Shown: positions 51,630 through 61,416 of the stretch, piece after piece | How positions within the stretch are numbered: the first letter of the stretch is position 1 | Layout of the letters: the number at the start of each line of letters is the position of its first letter | DNA from: Agreia pratensis | GTDB taxonomy: Bacteria; Actinomycetota; Actinomycetes; Actinomycetales; Microbacteriaceae | Length of the DNA: 64,000 nt | Assembly: GCF_900177685.1 (NCBI RefSeq) | Contig: NZ_FXAY01000003.1 | Span: 248,001 to 312,000 of the forward strand | Reading direction: 5' to 3' | Program-made: the position numbers and the translations under genes | The notes under the pieces: model-generated | Told to the model about the DNA's origin: nothing | Database searches by the model: none | What the model saw: only the letters and a program-made list of their open reading frames with translations

Positions 51630-52868
51630 TCAGACCGTTTTGAAGGCCACGACCGCGTTGTGGCCACCGAAGCCGAATGAGTTGCTGATAGCCACGAGGT
51701 CGCCGTCCGGCAATGTGCGCGGGGCAGTGACCACGTCCATATCGATCTCAGGGTCTTGTTCGGTGAGGTTGATCGTGGGCGGTGCCGTGCGCTCGTGCAG
51801 CGCCAGAATTGTGAAGATCGCCTCGATTCCGCCGGCGCCACCGAGAAGGTGGCCGGTGGATGCCTTGGTCGCCGAGACAGGGATGCCCGCAAGCGAGTCA
51901 CCGAACACGTGACGGAGCGCCTTGAATTCGGCGATATCGCCGACGGGGGTCGACGTCGCGTGGGCATTGATGTGCGCGACGTCGGACAGCGAGTACCCGA
52001 ATCCCTCGACCGCTGCGATCATCGCGCGGGCCGCGGCCGATCCTTCGGGATCAGGAGCGGTGATGTGATACGCGTCGCTGGTGACGGCGCCGCCGACGAC
52101 CTCGGCGTAGATGCGTGCGCCGCGGGCCAGAGCGTGTTCTTCGGTCTCGAGAACGATGGCCGCTCCGCCTTCACCCAGCACGAAGCCGTCTCGGGTGACG
52201 TCGTAGGGACGTGAGGCCGTGGCCGGGTCATCGTTGCGCTTGGAGAGGGCCTGCATCGCCGCAAACGATGCGATGGGAAGAGGGTGGATCGCCGCCTCCG
52301 AACCGCCCGCGATGATGATGTCTGCATAACCGGCTTGCAGGTGGTCGTAAGCGTTCGCGATCGACTCGGTGCTGGATGCGCAGGCAGAGACGACCGTGCG
52401 GGCGCCGGCACGCGCGCCCAGACTCATCTCGATGGCAGCTGCGGGCCCGTTGGGCATCAGCATAGGAACAGTCATGGGCAGGACTCGGCGGGGACCACGC
52501 TCGCGCAGAGTGTCCCAGGCGTCGAGCAGCGTCCAGACGCCGCCGATTCCCGTCGCCCAGTCGACGCCGAAACGCTCGGGCACGACCTCGGGCGAGCCCG
52601 CGTCAGCCCAGGCCTCCCGTGCCGCGGTGAGCGCGAACTGGCTCGACGGGTCGAGGCGCTTGGTCTCGATACGCTCGAGCACCTCGCTCGAGGGGACTTT
52701 CGCCTGCGCGGCGAACGTGATGGGGATCTCCCACTTGGCGACCCACTCCTGCTCGAGGGTGGTGGCACCTGATGCTCCTGAGAGCAGCGCTGCCCACGTG
52801 TCGCGGGCGTTGCCGCCGAGGGGGGAGGTCGCACCGATTCCGGTGACGACGATTCGTTTGGAACTCAT
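51630..52868 (-). CDS. fabF: 3-oxoacyl-ACP synthase II
   Basis: A 412-residue condensing enzyme that elongates acyl-ACP with malonyl-ACP. The Cys-His-His triad is complete: C163 in VVSACASST, H303 in INAHATSTPVGD and H340 in TKASTGHLLG. It is the last gene of the minus-strand operon fabD-fabH-acpP-fabF. A 16-bp hairpin separates it from acpP. The ATG at 52868 matches the family; the frame is open for six more codons. Confidence 0.96.
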   Translation of the reverse strand: MSSKRIVVTGIGATSPLGGNARDTWAALLSGASGATTLEQEWVAKWEIPITFAAQAKVPSSEVLERIETKRLDPSSQFALTAAREAWADAGSPEVVPERFGVDWATGIGGVWTLLDAWDTLRERGPRRVLPMTVPMLMPNGPAAAIEMSLGARAGARTVVSACASSTESIANAYDHLQAGYADIIIAGGSEAAIHPLPIASFAAMQALSKRNDDPATASRPYDVTRDGFVLGEGGAAIVLETEEHALARGARIYAEVVGGAVTSDAYHITAPDPEGSAAARAMIAAVEGFGYSLSDVAHINAHATSTPVGDIAEFKALRHVFGDSLAGIPVSATKASTGHLLGGAGGIEAIFTILALHERTAPPTINLTEQDPEIDMDVVTAPRTLPDGDLVAISNSFGFGGHNAVVAFKTV

Positions 52869-52917
52869 GGAAAAACTCTCTAGCACGTGGTCAATCGTGG
52901 GCAGTATTCGGTGCGTG

Positions 52918-52954
52918 GACGACGGGCCCGGGCGTGATGCCCGGGCCTGTCGTC
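52918..52954 (-). terminator. Intra-operon hairpin between acpP and fabF
   Basis: A 16-bp stem, GACGACAGGCCCGGGC on the minus strand side pairing with its complement (one wobble), around a five-base loop. It lacks a T-tract. It lies 20 bases after the acpP stop and may give partial termination or stabilise the acpP message. Confidence 0.65.
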
Positions 52955-52973
52955 TGCGCTGCGGCGGGGAGTG

Positions 52974-53222
52974 TTAGTCCTGTGCCGCGACGATGAACGT
53001 GACGGCGTCTCCGACGGTCTTGAGGTTCTTGACCTCTTCGTCGGGGATCTTCACGTCGAACTTCTCTTCAGCGTTGACGACGATCGTCATCATGGAGATC
53101 GAATCGATGTCCAGGTCGTCGGTGAACGACTTGTCCATCTCGACCGTGTCGGTGGCGATACCGGTCTCGTCGTTGATGAGTTCGGCCAGGCCGGCCAGCA
53201 CTTCTTCGGTGGACAATGCCAT
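52974..53222 (-). CDS. acpP: Acyl carrier protein
   Basis: An 82-residue acidic four-helix carrier. S41 in DLDIDSISMM is the 4'-phosphopantetheine attachment site. It carries growing acyl chains in type II fatty-acid synthesis. AAGGAGAAACACA precedes the ATG. The length and charge pattern are normal. It is flanked by its partner enzymes. Confidence 0.96.
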   Translation of the reverse strand: MALSTEEVLAGLAELINDETGIATDTVEMDKSFTDDLDIDSISMMTIVVNAEEKFDVKIPDEEVKNLKTVGDAVTFIVAAQD

Positions 53223-53287
53223 TGTGTTTCTCCTTGAGGGTTGAATTGACCGTCACTTAGTTTAGGTCAGGCGGTACGACTTGATGA

Positions 53288-54295
53288 CTAAGGCAGCACG
53301 ACGACTTGCGCGCCGAACACCAGACCGGCGCCGAAACCGATCTGCAGTGCGAGTCCGCCGGAGAGCTCGGGGTTCTCCTCCAGCAGTCGGTGGGTTGCGA
53401 GAGGGATGGACGCTGCCGAGGTGTTTCCCGTGGTCGCGATGTCGCGAGCGATGGCCACCGACTCCGGGAGCTTCAGCTGCTTCGCGAACTCGTCGACGAT
53501 CCGCATGTTCGCCTGATGGGGGATGAAGGCTGCAAGATCCGCGCTCGTGATGCCCGCGGCATCCAATGCACGCTGAGCGACCTTCGCCATTTCCCAGACG
53601 GCCCAGCGGAACACGGTGGCGCCTTCTTGGCGCATGGTCGGCCACACGTCTATCTCGCCGTCGCGGTACTGCGCGTGGGTTCCGGTCATGTAGATCGTGT
53701 CCCACTTCGAGCCGTCGGAACCCCAGATGCTGGGGGAGATGCCGGCGAAGTCGCTGGGGCCCACGATGGCGGCACCCGCGCCGTCACCGAGAAGGAAGGA
53801 GATGGACCGGTCTGCCGGGTCGATGAACTCGGAGAGCTTCTCAGCGCCGACGACGAGCACGTACTCGGCGAGGCCGGAACGGATCAGCGAGTCGGCCTGG
53901 GCGATGCCGTAGGTGTACCCGGCGCACGCGGCCTCGATGTCGTACGCGGCGGCGGGGTTCGCTCCGACGCGCTCGGCCAGCAGCGACGAGATCGACGGCG
54001 TGACGACGGGGTTGCTGATAGTCGCGACGATCACTGCGCCGATCTGCTGCGGATCGATGCCCGCCCGCTGGATGGCCTCGAGGGAGGCCGTCGTCGCGAG
54101 GTCGACAGCGAGCACGTCCTTGCCGGCGCGTCGACGCTCGATGATGCCCGTGCGCTGCCTGATCCATTCGTCGGAGGAGTCGATCGGGCCGACGAGGTCG
54201 TCGTTCGGAACGACGTTCTCGCCGCGCGCGGCGCCGACACTGTGGATGCGCGTGAACTCGCTTCCGCGATTCTGCTTGAGCGGGGCATGCTTCAT
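53288..54295 (-). CDS. fabH: 3-oxoacyl-ACP synthase III
   Basis: A 335-residue enzyme starting fatty-acid synthesis by joining an acyl-CoA primer to malonyl-ACP; in branched-chain actinobacteria the primers are usually iso/anteiso acyl-CoAs. C124 in EAACAGYTYG, H260 in FIPHQANMRI and N291 in TTGNTSAAS form the triad. The ATG at 54295 has GGAG seven bases upstream. A GTG at 54334 would overlap the fabD stop as GTGA and add 13 residues; the ribosome-binding site favours the ATG. Confidence 0.95.
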   Translation of the reverse strand: MKHAPLKQNRGSEFTRIHSVGAARGENVVPNDDLVGPIDSSDEWIRQRTGIIERRRAGKDVLAVDLATTASLEAIQRAGIDPQQIGAVIVATISNPVVTPSISSLLAERVGANPAAAYDIEAACAGYTYGIAQADSLIRSGLAEYVLVVGAEKLSEFIDPADRSISFLLGDGAGAAIVGPSDFAGISPSIWGSDGSKWDTIYMTGTHAQYRDGEIDVWPTMRQEGATVFRWAVWEMAKVAQRALDAAGITSADLAAFIPHQANMRIVDEFAKQLKLPESVAIARDIATTGNTSAASIPLATHRLLEENPELSGGLALQIGFGAGLVFGAQVVVLP

Positions 54296-54330
54296 AGGAG
54301 TCTCCGGATGGGTCGAATCGGGTGTCGGGT

Positions 54331-55251
54331 TCACGCGTCGCCGTCGAACAGCGCGAAGGCCGCCTCGAGGTCGTCGGGGGTCTTGACCGCGACTGCGGGC
54401 ACACCGCGCAGGCCGCGCTTGGCGAGGCCGGTCAAGGCGCCGGCGGGCGCGACCTCGATGATTCCGGTCACCCCGGCGTTCGCGAAGGCCTCCATGTCGA
54501 GATCCCACCGAACGGGTGACGAGACCTGACCGACAAGCAGATCGACGAACTCGCGGCCGCTGGTCACGACGCTGCCGTCCCTATTCGTCCAGAGAGTGGT
54601 CGTGGGGTCGTGCGCGTCGAGTCGCGAGGCGACCTCGGTGAGAGTCGCTACGGCGGGCGTCATGTAGCGCGTGTGGAACGCGCCGGCTACCTGCAGAGGA
54701 ATGACCCGAGCCTTCGCCGGGGGTTCCGCGGCGAGGGCAGCGAGAGCATCCGGCGCACCGGCCACGACGATCTGGCCACCGCCGTTGAAGTTGGCTGGCT
54801 GCAGTCCGAGCGAATCGAGTCGGGCGAGGAGCTCCTGCTCGTCGGCGCCCACGACCGCGCTCATGCCGGTCGACGTCTCTGCGGCGGCCGCGGCCATCGC
54901 GAGCCCGCGCTGACGAACGAAAGCCATCGCATCCGTCTCTGTAAGCACACCGGCGCCTGCCGCAGCCGTTATCTCGCCGACCGAGTGCCCAGCGATACCG
55001 CCGATGCGATCGACGCGGCCGTCGGCCAGCAAGGCGCGAAGGGTCAGGATGCCGGCAGCGACGATCAGAGGCTGCGCGACGGCGGTGTCGCGAATCGTGT
55101 CGGCGTCGCTCGTCGTGCCGTGAGCAACGAGGTCGAGGCCTGCGGCAGCTCCCAACTCGTCGAGGTGCTCGCGATAGCCCGGCACATCGAGCCAGGGAGA
55201 CAGGAAGCCGGGGGTTTGAGAACCCTGGCCGGGACAGACTATGACGATCAC
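54331..55251 (-). CDS. fabD: Malonyl-CoA:ACP acyltransferase
   Basis: A 306-residue enzyme that loads malonate from CoA onto the acyl carrier protein. The catalytic GHSVGE (S90) follows the N-terminal VCPGQGSQ, and AFHTRYM contains the active histidine. The GTG at 55251 is chosen for GGGAGG eight bases upstream; the open frame continues to 55305. It is the first gene of the fab operon, downstream of the FasR-like regulator. Confidence 0.95.
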   Translation of the reverse strand: MIVIVCPGQGSQTPGFLSPWLDVPGYREHLDELGAAAGLDLVAHGTTSDADTIRDTAVAQPLIVAAGILTLRALLADGRVDRIGGIAGHSVGEITAAAGAGVLTETDAMAFVRQRGLAMAAAAAETSTGMSAVVGADEQELLARLDSLGLQPANFNGGGQIVVAGAPDALAALAAEPPAKARVIPLQVAGAFHTRYMTPAVATLTEVASRLDAHDPTTTLWTNRDGSVVTSGREFVDLLVGQVSSPVRWDLDMEAFANAGVTGIIEVAPAGALTGLAKRGLRGVPAVAVKTPDDLEAAFALFDGDA

Positions 55252-55341
55252 TAGATCATCCTCCCAAGAGTTGAGATCAAAGGTGTGTACATTTCCCACC
55301 AACAATGGCGAGAACTGCTGTCGAAAGGGTACAGGGGGTCA

Positions 55342-56571
55342 TCAGCGTCGTGTGCCGGCGCCGTCGTGGTCGTTCATCGTGCCGAGGATGAGCGCCGACT
55401 GCAGGATGAGAGCCTCTCGTGCACCCGTGGCGTCCCATCCGATGACCTGAGACACGCGCTTGAGGCGATATCGCACCGTGTTGGGGTGCACATAGAGCTC
55501 TCGAGCCGTCGCCTCGAGCGAGCGGCCGTTGTCGAGGTAGCACCACAGCGTGGCCATGAGCTCCGGTGACTGATCCTGCAGTGGACGGTACACGCGGTTG
55601 ACGAGAGTCGAGCGCGCCAACGGGTCGCCGGCGAGCGCACGCTCGGGCAGCAGATCGTCGGCGAGTGTGGGCCGGGGGGCGTTGCGCCAGGCGCGAGCCA
55701 CAGCGAATCCAGCCAGTGCCGCCTTCGCGCTCCTGGATGCGTCGACCAGGCTCGGCACCTCGTGTCCGAGAACGAGATGGCCGGGGCCGAATCCCGGCTC
55801 CAGCGCTCGGGCGATATCCATGAAGCTCAGAGTGGGCTCGGCGTTCGCCTCGTCGGTCTCCGCAGCCGATGCCGCCTCGCTTGCCGGAGTAGCGCTGCCG
55901 GGGGCGGGAATCGACCGACCGATCACCAGCACGAGTCGATTGCCCTGCACCCCGATCAGAACGTCTGCCTGAAGGTGTCGGGCAGTGCGGCGCAGCTGGT
56001 CGACGTCGAGAACCCGAGGGGTCGTTCCGACGAGGACACTCACCTCGCCATGGCCGTGCCAGCCCAAGGCGGCGATGCGGGAGGGAAGCTCGTCGTCGTA
56101 TTCTCCGCTCAGAATCGAATCGACCACGAGAGCCTCGAGGCGCGCGTCCCAGAGGCCTCGGGCCTCGGCAGCACGGGCGTAGACATCGGCCGATGCGAAG
56201 GCGATCTCTCGTGAGTACAGCAGGATGGCCTCGCGTAGCGAGGCATCCGCGCCCTTGACCCGATCCTCGACGACTTCGACGACCACGCGGATCAGTTGCA
56301 GCGTCTGCTGCAGGGTCACCGAGCGAAGGAGTTCGCGCGGCGCGGATCCGAACACATCCGACGCGATCCACGTGGTTGTCGAGGGGTCCTCGTACCACTG
56401 GATGAACGACTTGATGCCGGCCTGCGCCACGAGGCCGACGGCGCTACGCCGCCCTGGTGGCATGTCGCCATACCAGGGCAGCGTCGCGTCGAGGCGCTTG
56501 ATCGTAGCGGTCGCGAGCTCACCCGAGATGGTTCGGAGCCACGCGAGCGTCTCCGCCTTACTCTTTGCCAT
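55342..56571 (-). CDS. fasR: FasR-like activator of fatty-acid genes (PucR/CdaR C-terminal HTH)
   Basis: A 409-residue regulator. The C-terminal helix-turn-helix at about 335-385 (LATLWCYLDNGRSLEATARELYVHPNTVRYRLKRV, of which only the core ARELYVHPNTVRYRLKRV is diagnostic) is of the PucR/CdaR type; the N-terminal 300 residues are probably a GGDEF-like degenerate domain and a helical region. In Streptomyces coelicolor FasR, of the same type and gene position, activates fabD-fabH-acpP-fabF. The symbol is given on that synteny. The 90-base gap to fabD should hold its binding site. Confidence 0.85.
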   Translation of the reverse strand: MAKSKAETLAWLRTISGELATATIKRLDATLPWYGDMPPGRRSAVGLVAQAGIKSFIQWYEDPSTTTWIASDVFGSAPRELLRSVTLQQTLQLIRVVVEVVEDRVKGADASLREAILLYSREIAFASADVYARAAEARGLWDARLEALVVDSILSGEYDDELPSRIAALGWHGHGEVSVLVGTTPRVLDVDQLRRTARHLQADVLIGVQGNRLVLVIGRSIPAPGSATPASEAASAAETDEANAEPTLSFMDIARALEPGFGPGHLVLGHEVPSLVDASRSAKAALAGFAVARAWRNAPRPTLADDLLPERALAGDPLARSTLVNRVYRPLQDQSPELMATLWCYLDNGRSLEATARELYVHPNTVRYRLKRVSQVIGWDATGAREALILQSALILGTMNDHDGAGTRR

Positions 56572-56637
56572 GCTCGGTCGTCTCGTCGATCGGCGCGCGT
56601 GATCTGCTCATCGAACGCTTCGGCCGTCGCGCGGTCG

Positions 56638-59364
56638 TCAGCTCTCTCCGCCGGCGGAACCCGAGGTTCCGGCCGTCACGTCGTACAGACGGTACTTCTC
56701 GATTGCCCATGCCGGCGCCGAGGCATCGACCTCGCCCTTGGCGGCGAGCTGCTCGAGCGTGCGTACGACCACAGACGGGCCGTCGATCTTGAAGAATCGA
56801 CGAGCCGCGGGCCGAGTGTCCGAGAATCCGAAGTCGTCGGCACCGAGGGTCGCGTAGTCACCGGGCACGAACTGCCTGATCTGGTCGGGCACGGCGTGCA
56901 TGTAGTCGCTCACCGCGACGAACGGGCCAGCTGCGTCTGCCAGCTTCGAGGTGACGTACGCCGTCTGCTTGGGGGCATTCGGGTTGAGGAAGTTGTGCTC
57001 CTCGGCCTTCAGCCCATCGCGACGAAGTTCGGTCCACGAGGTGACGCTCCACACATCTGCGGATACGCCCCAGTCGTCAGCCAGAAGCTGCTGTGCCTCG
57101 AGGGCCCAGGGCACCGCGACGCCGGAGGCGAGGATATTCGCCTTCGGGCCCTCGACGGAGCCGTTCTTCAACTTGTAGATGCCGCGAAGGACGCCGTCGA
57201 CGTCGAGACCCTCGGGCTCGGCCGGCTGCACGTGCGGCTCGTTGTAGACCGTCAGGTAGTACATGACGTTCGGGTCGCTGTGTGTGCCGCCGTACATGCG
57301 CTCGAGACCGTCACGCACGATGTGGTTGATCTCGTAACCGTAGGCGGCGTCATACGAGACGACCGCCGGGTTCGTGGATGCGAGCAGGAGCGAGTGTCCG
57401 TCGGCGTGCTGCAGGCCCTCACCCGTGAGCGTCGTGCGTCCGGCGGTCGCACCGATGACGAATCCACGAGCCATCTGGTCGCCTGCGGCCCACAGAGCGT
57501 CGCCCGTGCGCTGGAATCCGAACATCGAGTAGAAGACGTAGACCGGGATGAGCGGCTCGCCGTGCGTGGAGTAAGACGTTCCCACGGCGGTGAAGGCAGC
57601 CAGCGCGCCGGCCTCGTTGATACCCACGTGAATGATCGTTCCTTGCGGGCTCTCCTTGTAGGCGAGCAGCAGGTCGCGGTCGACCGAGGTGTAGTTCTGA
57701 CCGTTCGGGTTGTAGATCTTCGACGTCGGGAAGAACGCGTCGAGACCGAAGGTGCGCGCCTCGTCGGGAATGATCGGCACGATGCGGTGGCCGAAGCCCT
57801 TGGCGCGCGTCAGATCCTTGAGCAGACGGACGAACGCCATGGTGGTCGCGATCTCCTGCGTTCCCGAACCCTTCTTGAGGGTCTGGTATGCGGAGTCGTC
57901 GGGCAGAGCGACCTGCTCGTACTTCGAGCGGCGCTCGGGCAGATAGCCGCCCAGCTCGCGTCGACGCTCGTGCAGATACTCGATGGCCTCGTCGCCCTCG
58001 GCCGGCTTGTAGTACGGCGGAAGGTAGGGGTTCTCCTCGAGCTGAGCGTCGGTGATGGGAATCCGAAGCTCGTCGCGGAACGCCTTGAGGTTGTCGAGCG
58101 TCATCTTCTTCATCTGGTGGGTCGCGTTGCGGCCCTCGAAGCTCTTGCCCAGGCCGTAGCCCTTGATCGTGTGGGCGAGGATGACGGTGGGCTGGCCCTT
58201 GTGTTCGGCCGCAGCCTTGAACGCCGCGTACACCTTGCGGTAGTCGTGTCCACCGCGCTTGAGGTTCCACACGTCGTCGTCGGTGTAGTTCTCAATGAGC
58301 TTGAGCGCGCGGGGGTCGCGACCGAAGAAGTTCTCGCGCACGTAGGCGCCGTCTTCGGTCTTGTACGTCTGGAAGTCGCCATCCGGCGTGGTGTTCATGA
58401 GGTTGAGCAGCGCACCGTCGGTGTCGTTGGCGAGCAGCGAGTCCCACTCGCGACCCCAGATGACCTTGATGACGTTCCAGCCGGCGCCGCGGAAGAAGCT
58501 CTCGAGCTCCTGGATGATCTTGCCGTTGCCGCGCACAGGGCCGTCGAGGCGCTGCAGGTTGCAGTTGATCACGAAGTTGAGGTTGTCGAGGCCCTCGTTG
58601 GCTGCGACCTGCAGCTGTCCGCGGCTCTCGACCTCGTCCATCTCGCCATCGCCGAGGAACGCCCAGACCTGCTGGTCAGACGCGTCCTTGATGCCACGGT
58701 TCGTGACGTACTTGGCCAACTGGGCCTGGTAGATCGCGTTGATCGGGCCGATACCCATCGAGACCGTGGGGAACTGCCAGAAGTCGGGCATCAGACGCGG
58801 GTGCGGATACGACGACAGTCCGCCGCCCACATGCGACTTCTCCTGGCGGAAGCCGTCGAGCTGGTTCTCGCCCAGGCGACCCTCGAGGAAGGCGCGAGCG
58901 TAGGTTCCGGGGGAGGCGTGGCCCTGAACGAAGATCTGGTCTCCGCCGGACGCATGGTCTTGGCCACGGAAGAAGTGGTTGAAGCCGACCTCATAGAGGG
59001 CGGCGCTCGACGCGTAGGTCGAGATGTGTCCGCCGACGGCGATGCCGGGTCGCTGTGCGCGGTGCACGAGCACGGCGGCGTTCCAGCGGATCCACGCGCG
59101 GTAACGGCGCTCGATCTCTTCGTTGCCCGGGAACTCGGGCTCGTTCTCTGAAGCGATCGTGTTGATGTAGTCGGTGGTCGGAACCATCGGCACACCGAGA
59201 TGCAGCTCCTTGCTTCGCTTCAGCAGGCTCAGCATGATCTCGCGAGCACGCCCGTGGCCGTGAGCCGCAACCAGCTGGTCGAGTGACTCGTTCCACTCCG
59301 CGGTTTCTTCGGGATCGGAATCGGTCGAGCTAACCGAGTACGGGTCCTGGTCGTTGACAGTCAA
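56638..59364 (-). CDS. aceE: Pyruvate dehydrogenase E1 component (homodimeric type)
   Basis: A 908-residue thiamine-diphosphate enzyme that decarboxylates pyruvate and passes the acetyl group to the E2 lipoyl domain. The TPP motif is [14 protein letters not shown], with [22 protein letters not shown] and HGWQxTG-type [10 protein letters not shown] also present. The full-length single-chain AceE form is the actinobacterial one. The start is TTG at 59364 with AGAGG seven bases upstream. It lies upstream of the fatty-acid regulator and makes acetyl-CoA, the precursor of malonyl-CoA. Confidence 0.96.
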   Translation of the reverse strand: MTVNDQDPYSVSSTDSDPEETAEWNESLDQLVAAHGHGRAREIMLSLLKRSKELHLGVPMVPTTDYINTIASENEPEFPGNEEIERRYRAWIRWNAAVLVHRAQRPGIAVGGHISTYASSAALYEVGFNHFFRGQDHASGGDQIFVQGHASPGTYARAFLEGRLGENQLDGFRQEKSHVGGGLSSYPHPRLMPDFWQFPTVSMGIGPINAIYQAQLAKYVTNRGIKDASDQQVWAFLGDGEMDEVESRGQLQVAANEGLDNLNFVINCNLQRLDGPVRGNGKIIQELESFFRGAGWNVIKVIWGREWDSLLANDTDGALLNLMNTTPDGDFQTYKTEDGAYVRENFFGRDPRALKLIENYTDDDVWNLKRGGHDYRKVYAAFKAAAEHKGQPTVILAHTIKGYGLGKSFEGRNATHQMKKMTLDNLKAFRDELRIPITDAQLEENPYLPPYYKPAEGDEAIEYLHERRRELGGYLPERRSKYEQVALPDDSAYQTLKKGSGTQEIATTMAFVRLLKDLTRAKGFGHRIVPIIPDEARTFGLDAFFPTSKIYNPNGQNYTSVDRDLLLAYKESPQGTIIHVGINEAGALAAFTAVGTSYSTHGEPLIPVYVFYSMFGFQRTGDALWAAGDQMARGFVIGATAGRTTLTGEGLQHADGHSLLLASTNPAVVSYDAAYGYEINHIVRDGLERMYGGTHSDPNVMYYLTVYNEPHVQPAEPEGLDVDGVLRGIYKLKNGSVEGPKANILASGVAVPWALEAQQLLADDWGVSADVWSVTSWTELRRDGLKAEEHNFLNPNAPKQTAYVTSKLADAAGPFVAVSDYMHAVPDQIRQFVPGDYATLGADDFGFSDTRPAARRFFKIDGPSVVVRTLEQLAAKGEVDASAPAWAIEKYRLYDVTAGTSGSAGGES

Positions 59365-59496
59365 CGTCGACCTCTTTCTGTGGGTGACAGATTTTCTAGT
59401 GCTGGTGCGTGCCGTGCCCGGATTCGTGTCCGGGCGTCGGGATGCGCGCCATCCTCCAGCCTAGTGAATGTTGACGGCACTCTGGCCGCGTTCCGG

Positions 59497-59525
59497 TTGG
59501 TACTGGCTGGGATCAGGCGTAGGAT
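59497..59525 (+). promoter_or_regulatory. Candidate promoter of the peroxiredoxin gene
   Basis: TTGGTA at 59497-59502, a 17-base spacer and TAGGAT at 59520-59525, giving a leader of about 75 bases. It lies in the 241-base divergent gap next to aceE. I see no clear promoter for aceE. Confidence 0.6.
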
Positions 59526-59605
59526 CGGCGACGTTCAGCGAACGGGCACCCAGGTCGGGGCCCACAAGGCGTCCATCCCCGCTCGCGAAAGGAATCAGTA
59601 CAACC

Positions 59606-60079
59606 ATGGCTTTGGAGAACGACACCCGCGCTCCCGATTTCGACCTCGCCAACCAGTTCGGCGAGAGAATCCGGTTGAGCCAGTTCCGCGGCAAGAAGGC
59701 CGTCGCTCTCGTCTTCTTCCCGCTGGCGTTCTCCGGCACGTGCACGAGCGAGCTATGCGCTCTCGAGGAGAACCTCAACCTCTTCAAAGACAACGACGTC
59801 GAGCTCCTCGGTATCTCGGTCGACTCCAAGAGCGCACTGCGCTCGTGGGCCGAGGTGCAGGGCTACGACTTCACCCTGCTGGCCGACTTCTGGCCGCACG
59901 GCGCTGTCGCCAAGGAGTATGGAGTCTTTCTCGAGGGCAAGGGCTTCGCCAATCGCGCCACCTTCCTCATCGACATCGACGGCATCATCCGCGAGAGCTT
60001 CATCACCGCTCCGGGTGAGGCCCGCTCGATCGAGGCGTACAGGGCGGCGCTCGACGAGATGCGGTCGGTCTCGGTCTGA
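59606..60079 (+). CDS. Peroxiredoxin (AhpE/BCP-like)
   Basis: A 157-residue thiol peroxidase. The peroxidatic cysteine is C46 in PLAFSGTCTSELC; C51, five residues later, could resolve it, as in BCP proteins. The strand pattern APDFDLANQFGERIRLSQFRGKKAVALVFFP (core PDFxLxNQxGExxxLSQFRGKK) and FLIDIDGIIRESF is typical. It reduces hydroperoxides in the cytoplasm, with thioredoxin or mycothiol-linked reductants. The ATG at 59606 has AAAGGA 11 bases upstream. The GH13 gene follows nine bases later. Confidence 0.9.
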   Translation: MALENDTRAPDFDLANQFGERIRLSQFRGKKAVALVFFPLAFSGTCTSELCALEENLNLFKDNDVELLGISVDSKSALRSWAEVQGYDFTLLADFWPHGAVAKEYGVFLEGKGFANRATFLIDIDGIIRESFITAPGEARSIEAYRAALDEMRSVSV

Positions 60080-60087
60080 GTCACCCG

Positions 60088-61341
60088 ATGCCCGCATGGA
60101 CCGAGCACGTCATCTGGTGGCAGGTCTACCCTCTGGGATTCGTCGGAGCCGACACGACGAGCAACCCGCATGCGCCCGTCGAGCATCGGCTGGGCGACAT
60201 CGTGCCATGGCTCGATGATGTCGTCGATCTCGGGTCGAACGGTCTCGCGCTCGGACCGATCTTCGACTCCGAGAGCCACGGCTACGACACGATCGATCAT
60301 CTGAGCATCGATCCGAGGCTCGGCGACGACTCCGACTTCGATGCGCTCGTCGTCGCCTGTCGCGAGCGAGGCATCCGAATTCTTCTCGACGGCGTGTTCA
60401 ACCACGTTGCTCGCAGCAACCCGCTGTGGCAGGCCGCGATAGAAGCTGGTCCCGGTTCGGCCGAGGCGGCGTGGTTCCGGCTCGACGCCGAGCAGCCCAC
60501 AAGCGGCGAACTCAAGCCGGCCGTCTTCGAGGGCCATGGCCATCTCGTCGAACTCGACCTCTCGCATCCGCCCGCCGCCGACTATGTGACGCGCGTCATG
60601 CGGCACTGGCTCGACCGCGGTGCCAACGGCTGGCGACTAGACGCGGCGTACGCCGTGGCTCCGGATGCCTGGCGGCCGATCCTCGACGCGGTCCGCTCGA
60701 CGCATCCCGACGTGTGGATCGTGGGCGAGGTGATCCACGGAGACTACGCCTCGATCGTCGACGAGTCCGGCATGGATTCCGTGACCCAGTACGAGCTGTG
60801 GAAGGCGATCTGGAACTCGCTGAACGAGAAGAACTTCTTCGAACTGGCGTGGTCGCTCGAGCGGCATCAGGAGTTCGTCGAGCGATTCTCTCCGCTCACC
60901 TTCGTCGGAAACCACGACGTCACTCGCATCGCCTCGCTCGTTGGCGATAGTCGCCATGCACAGCTGGCGCACGCGCTGCTCTTCTTCCTGCCCGGCGTTC
61001 CGAGCGTCTACTACGGAGACGAGCGCGGTCTGACCGGAGTGAAAGAAGACAGGGCAGGGGGAGACGACGCGGTGAGGCCGCGGGCCGATCGCGACGCGCC
61101 GGAGTGGCAGCGAAACGAGGTCTTCGAGTTGCACCAGCGCCTGATCGCCTTCCGTCGGCAGCACGCGTGGTTGCATGACGCGCGCGTCGAGGTGCTGGAG
61201 CTGGCGAACGAGACACTCCTGCTCGAGGCGACGGCCCGTTCGGGCGACGGCCGCGCGACGCTGGCACTCAATCTGACGGATGACGAGGTCGCCCTGCGGG
61301 GAACCACGGTGCCTGCCCACGGATACGTCCTCGCGGACTGA
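60088..61341 (+). CDS. GH13 alpha-amylase family glycosidase
   Basis: A 417-residue (beta/alpha)8 glycosidase. The catalytic residues are D185 (GWRLDAAYAV), E214 (IVGEVIHG) and D277 (FVGNHDVTR), preceded by DGVFNH at 101-106. The core lacks an insertion domain of the usual size and there is no signal peptide, so it is cytoplasmic and short for the family. It may cut maltodextrins or related alpha-glucosides. It starts nine bases after the peroxiredoxin stop. Confidence 0.9.
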   Translation: MPAWTEHVIWWQVYPLGFVGADTTSNPHAPVEHRLGDIVPWLDDVVDLGSNGLALGPIFDSESHGYDTIDHLSIDPRLGDDSDFDALVVACRERGIRILLDGVFNHVARSNPLWQAAIEAGPGSAEAAWFRLDAEQPTSGELKPAVFEGHGHLVELDLSHPPAADYVTRVMRHWLDRGANGWRLDAAYAVAPDAWRPILDAVRSTHPDVWIVGEVIHGDYASIVDESGMDSVTQYELWKAIWNSLNEKNFFELAWSLERHQEFVERFSPLTFVGNHDVTRIASLVGDSRHAQLAHALLFFLPGVPSVYYGDERGLTGVKEDRAGGDDAVRPRADRDAPEWQRNEVFELHQRLIAFRRQHAWLHDARVEVLELANETLLLEATARSGDGRATLALNLTDDEVALRGTTVPAHGYVLAD

Positions 61342-61373
61342 CGGTCGGATTCCGGCTTTGCGCCGCGAGCGTG

Positions 61374-61379
61374 TAATCT
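61374..61379 (+). promoter_or_regulatory. Candidate -10 element of tRNA-Val
   Basis: TAATCT, 38 bases before the mature 5' end of tRNA-Val, within the gap after the GH13 gene. Confidence 0.35.
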
Positions 61380-61416
61380 GTTCACCGCACGAGACATGAG
61401 TTTTCTCGTGATGCAG

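Noticed and set aside
54296-54334. N-terminal extension of FabH from a GTG overlapping the fabD stop
   Set aside because: The GTGA overlap is suggestive, but the ATG at 54295 has a good Shine-Dalgarno and gives the usual FabH length.
56296-59151. Open frame of about 950 codons antisense to aceE
   Set aside because: Same cause: a shadow of aceE, with repeated L-V-D-R composition and no recognisable domain.
59365-59470. Promoter for aceE upstream of its TTG
   Set aside because: TAGAAA-like hexamers occur but no consistent -35 or spacing was found, so no site is claimed.
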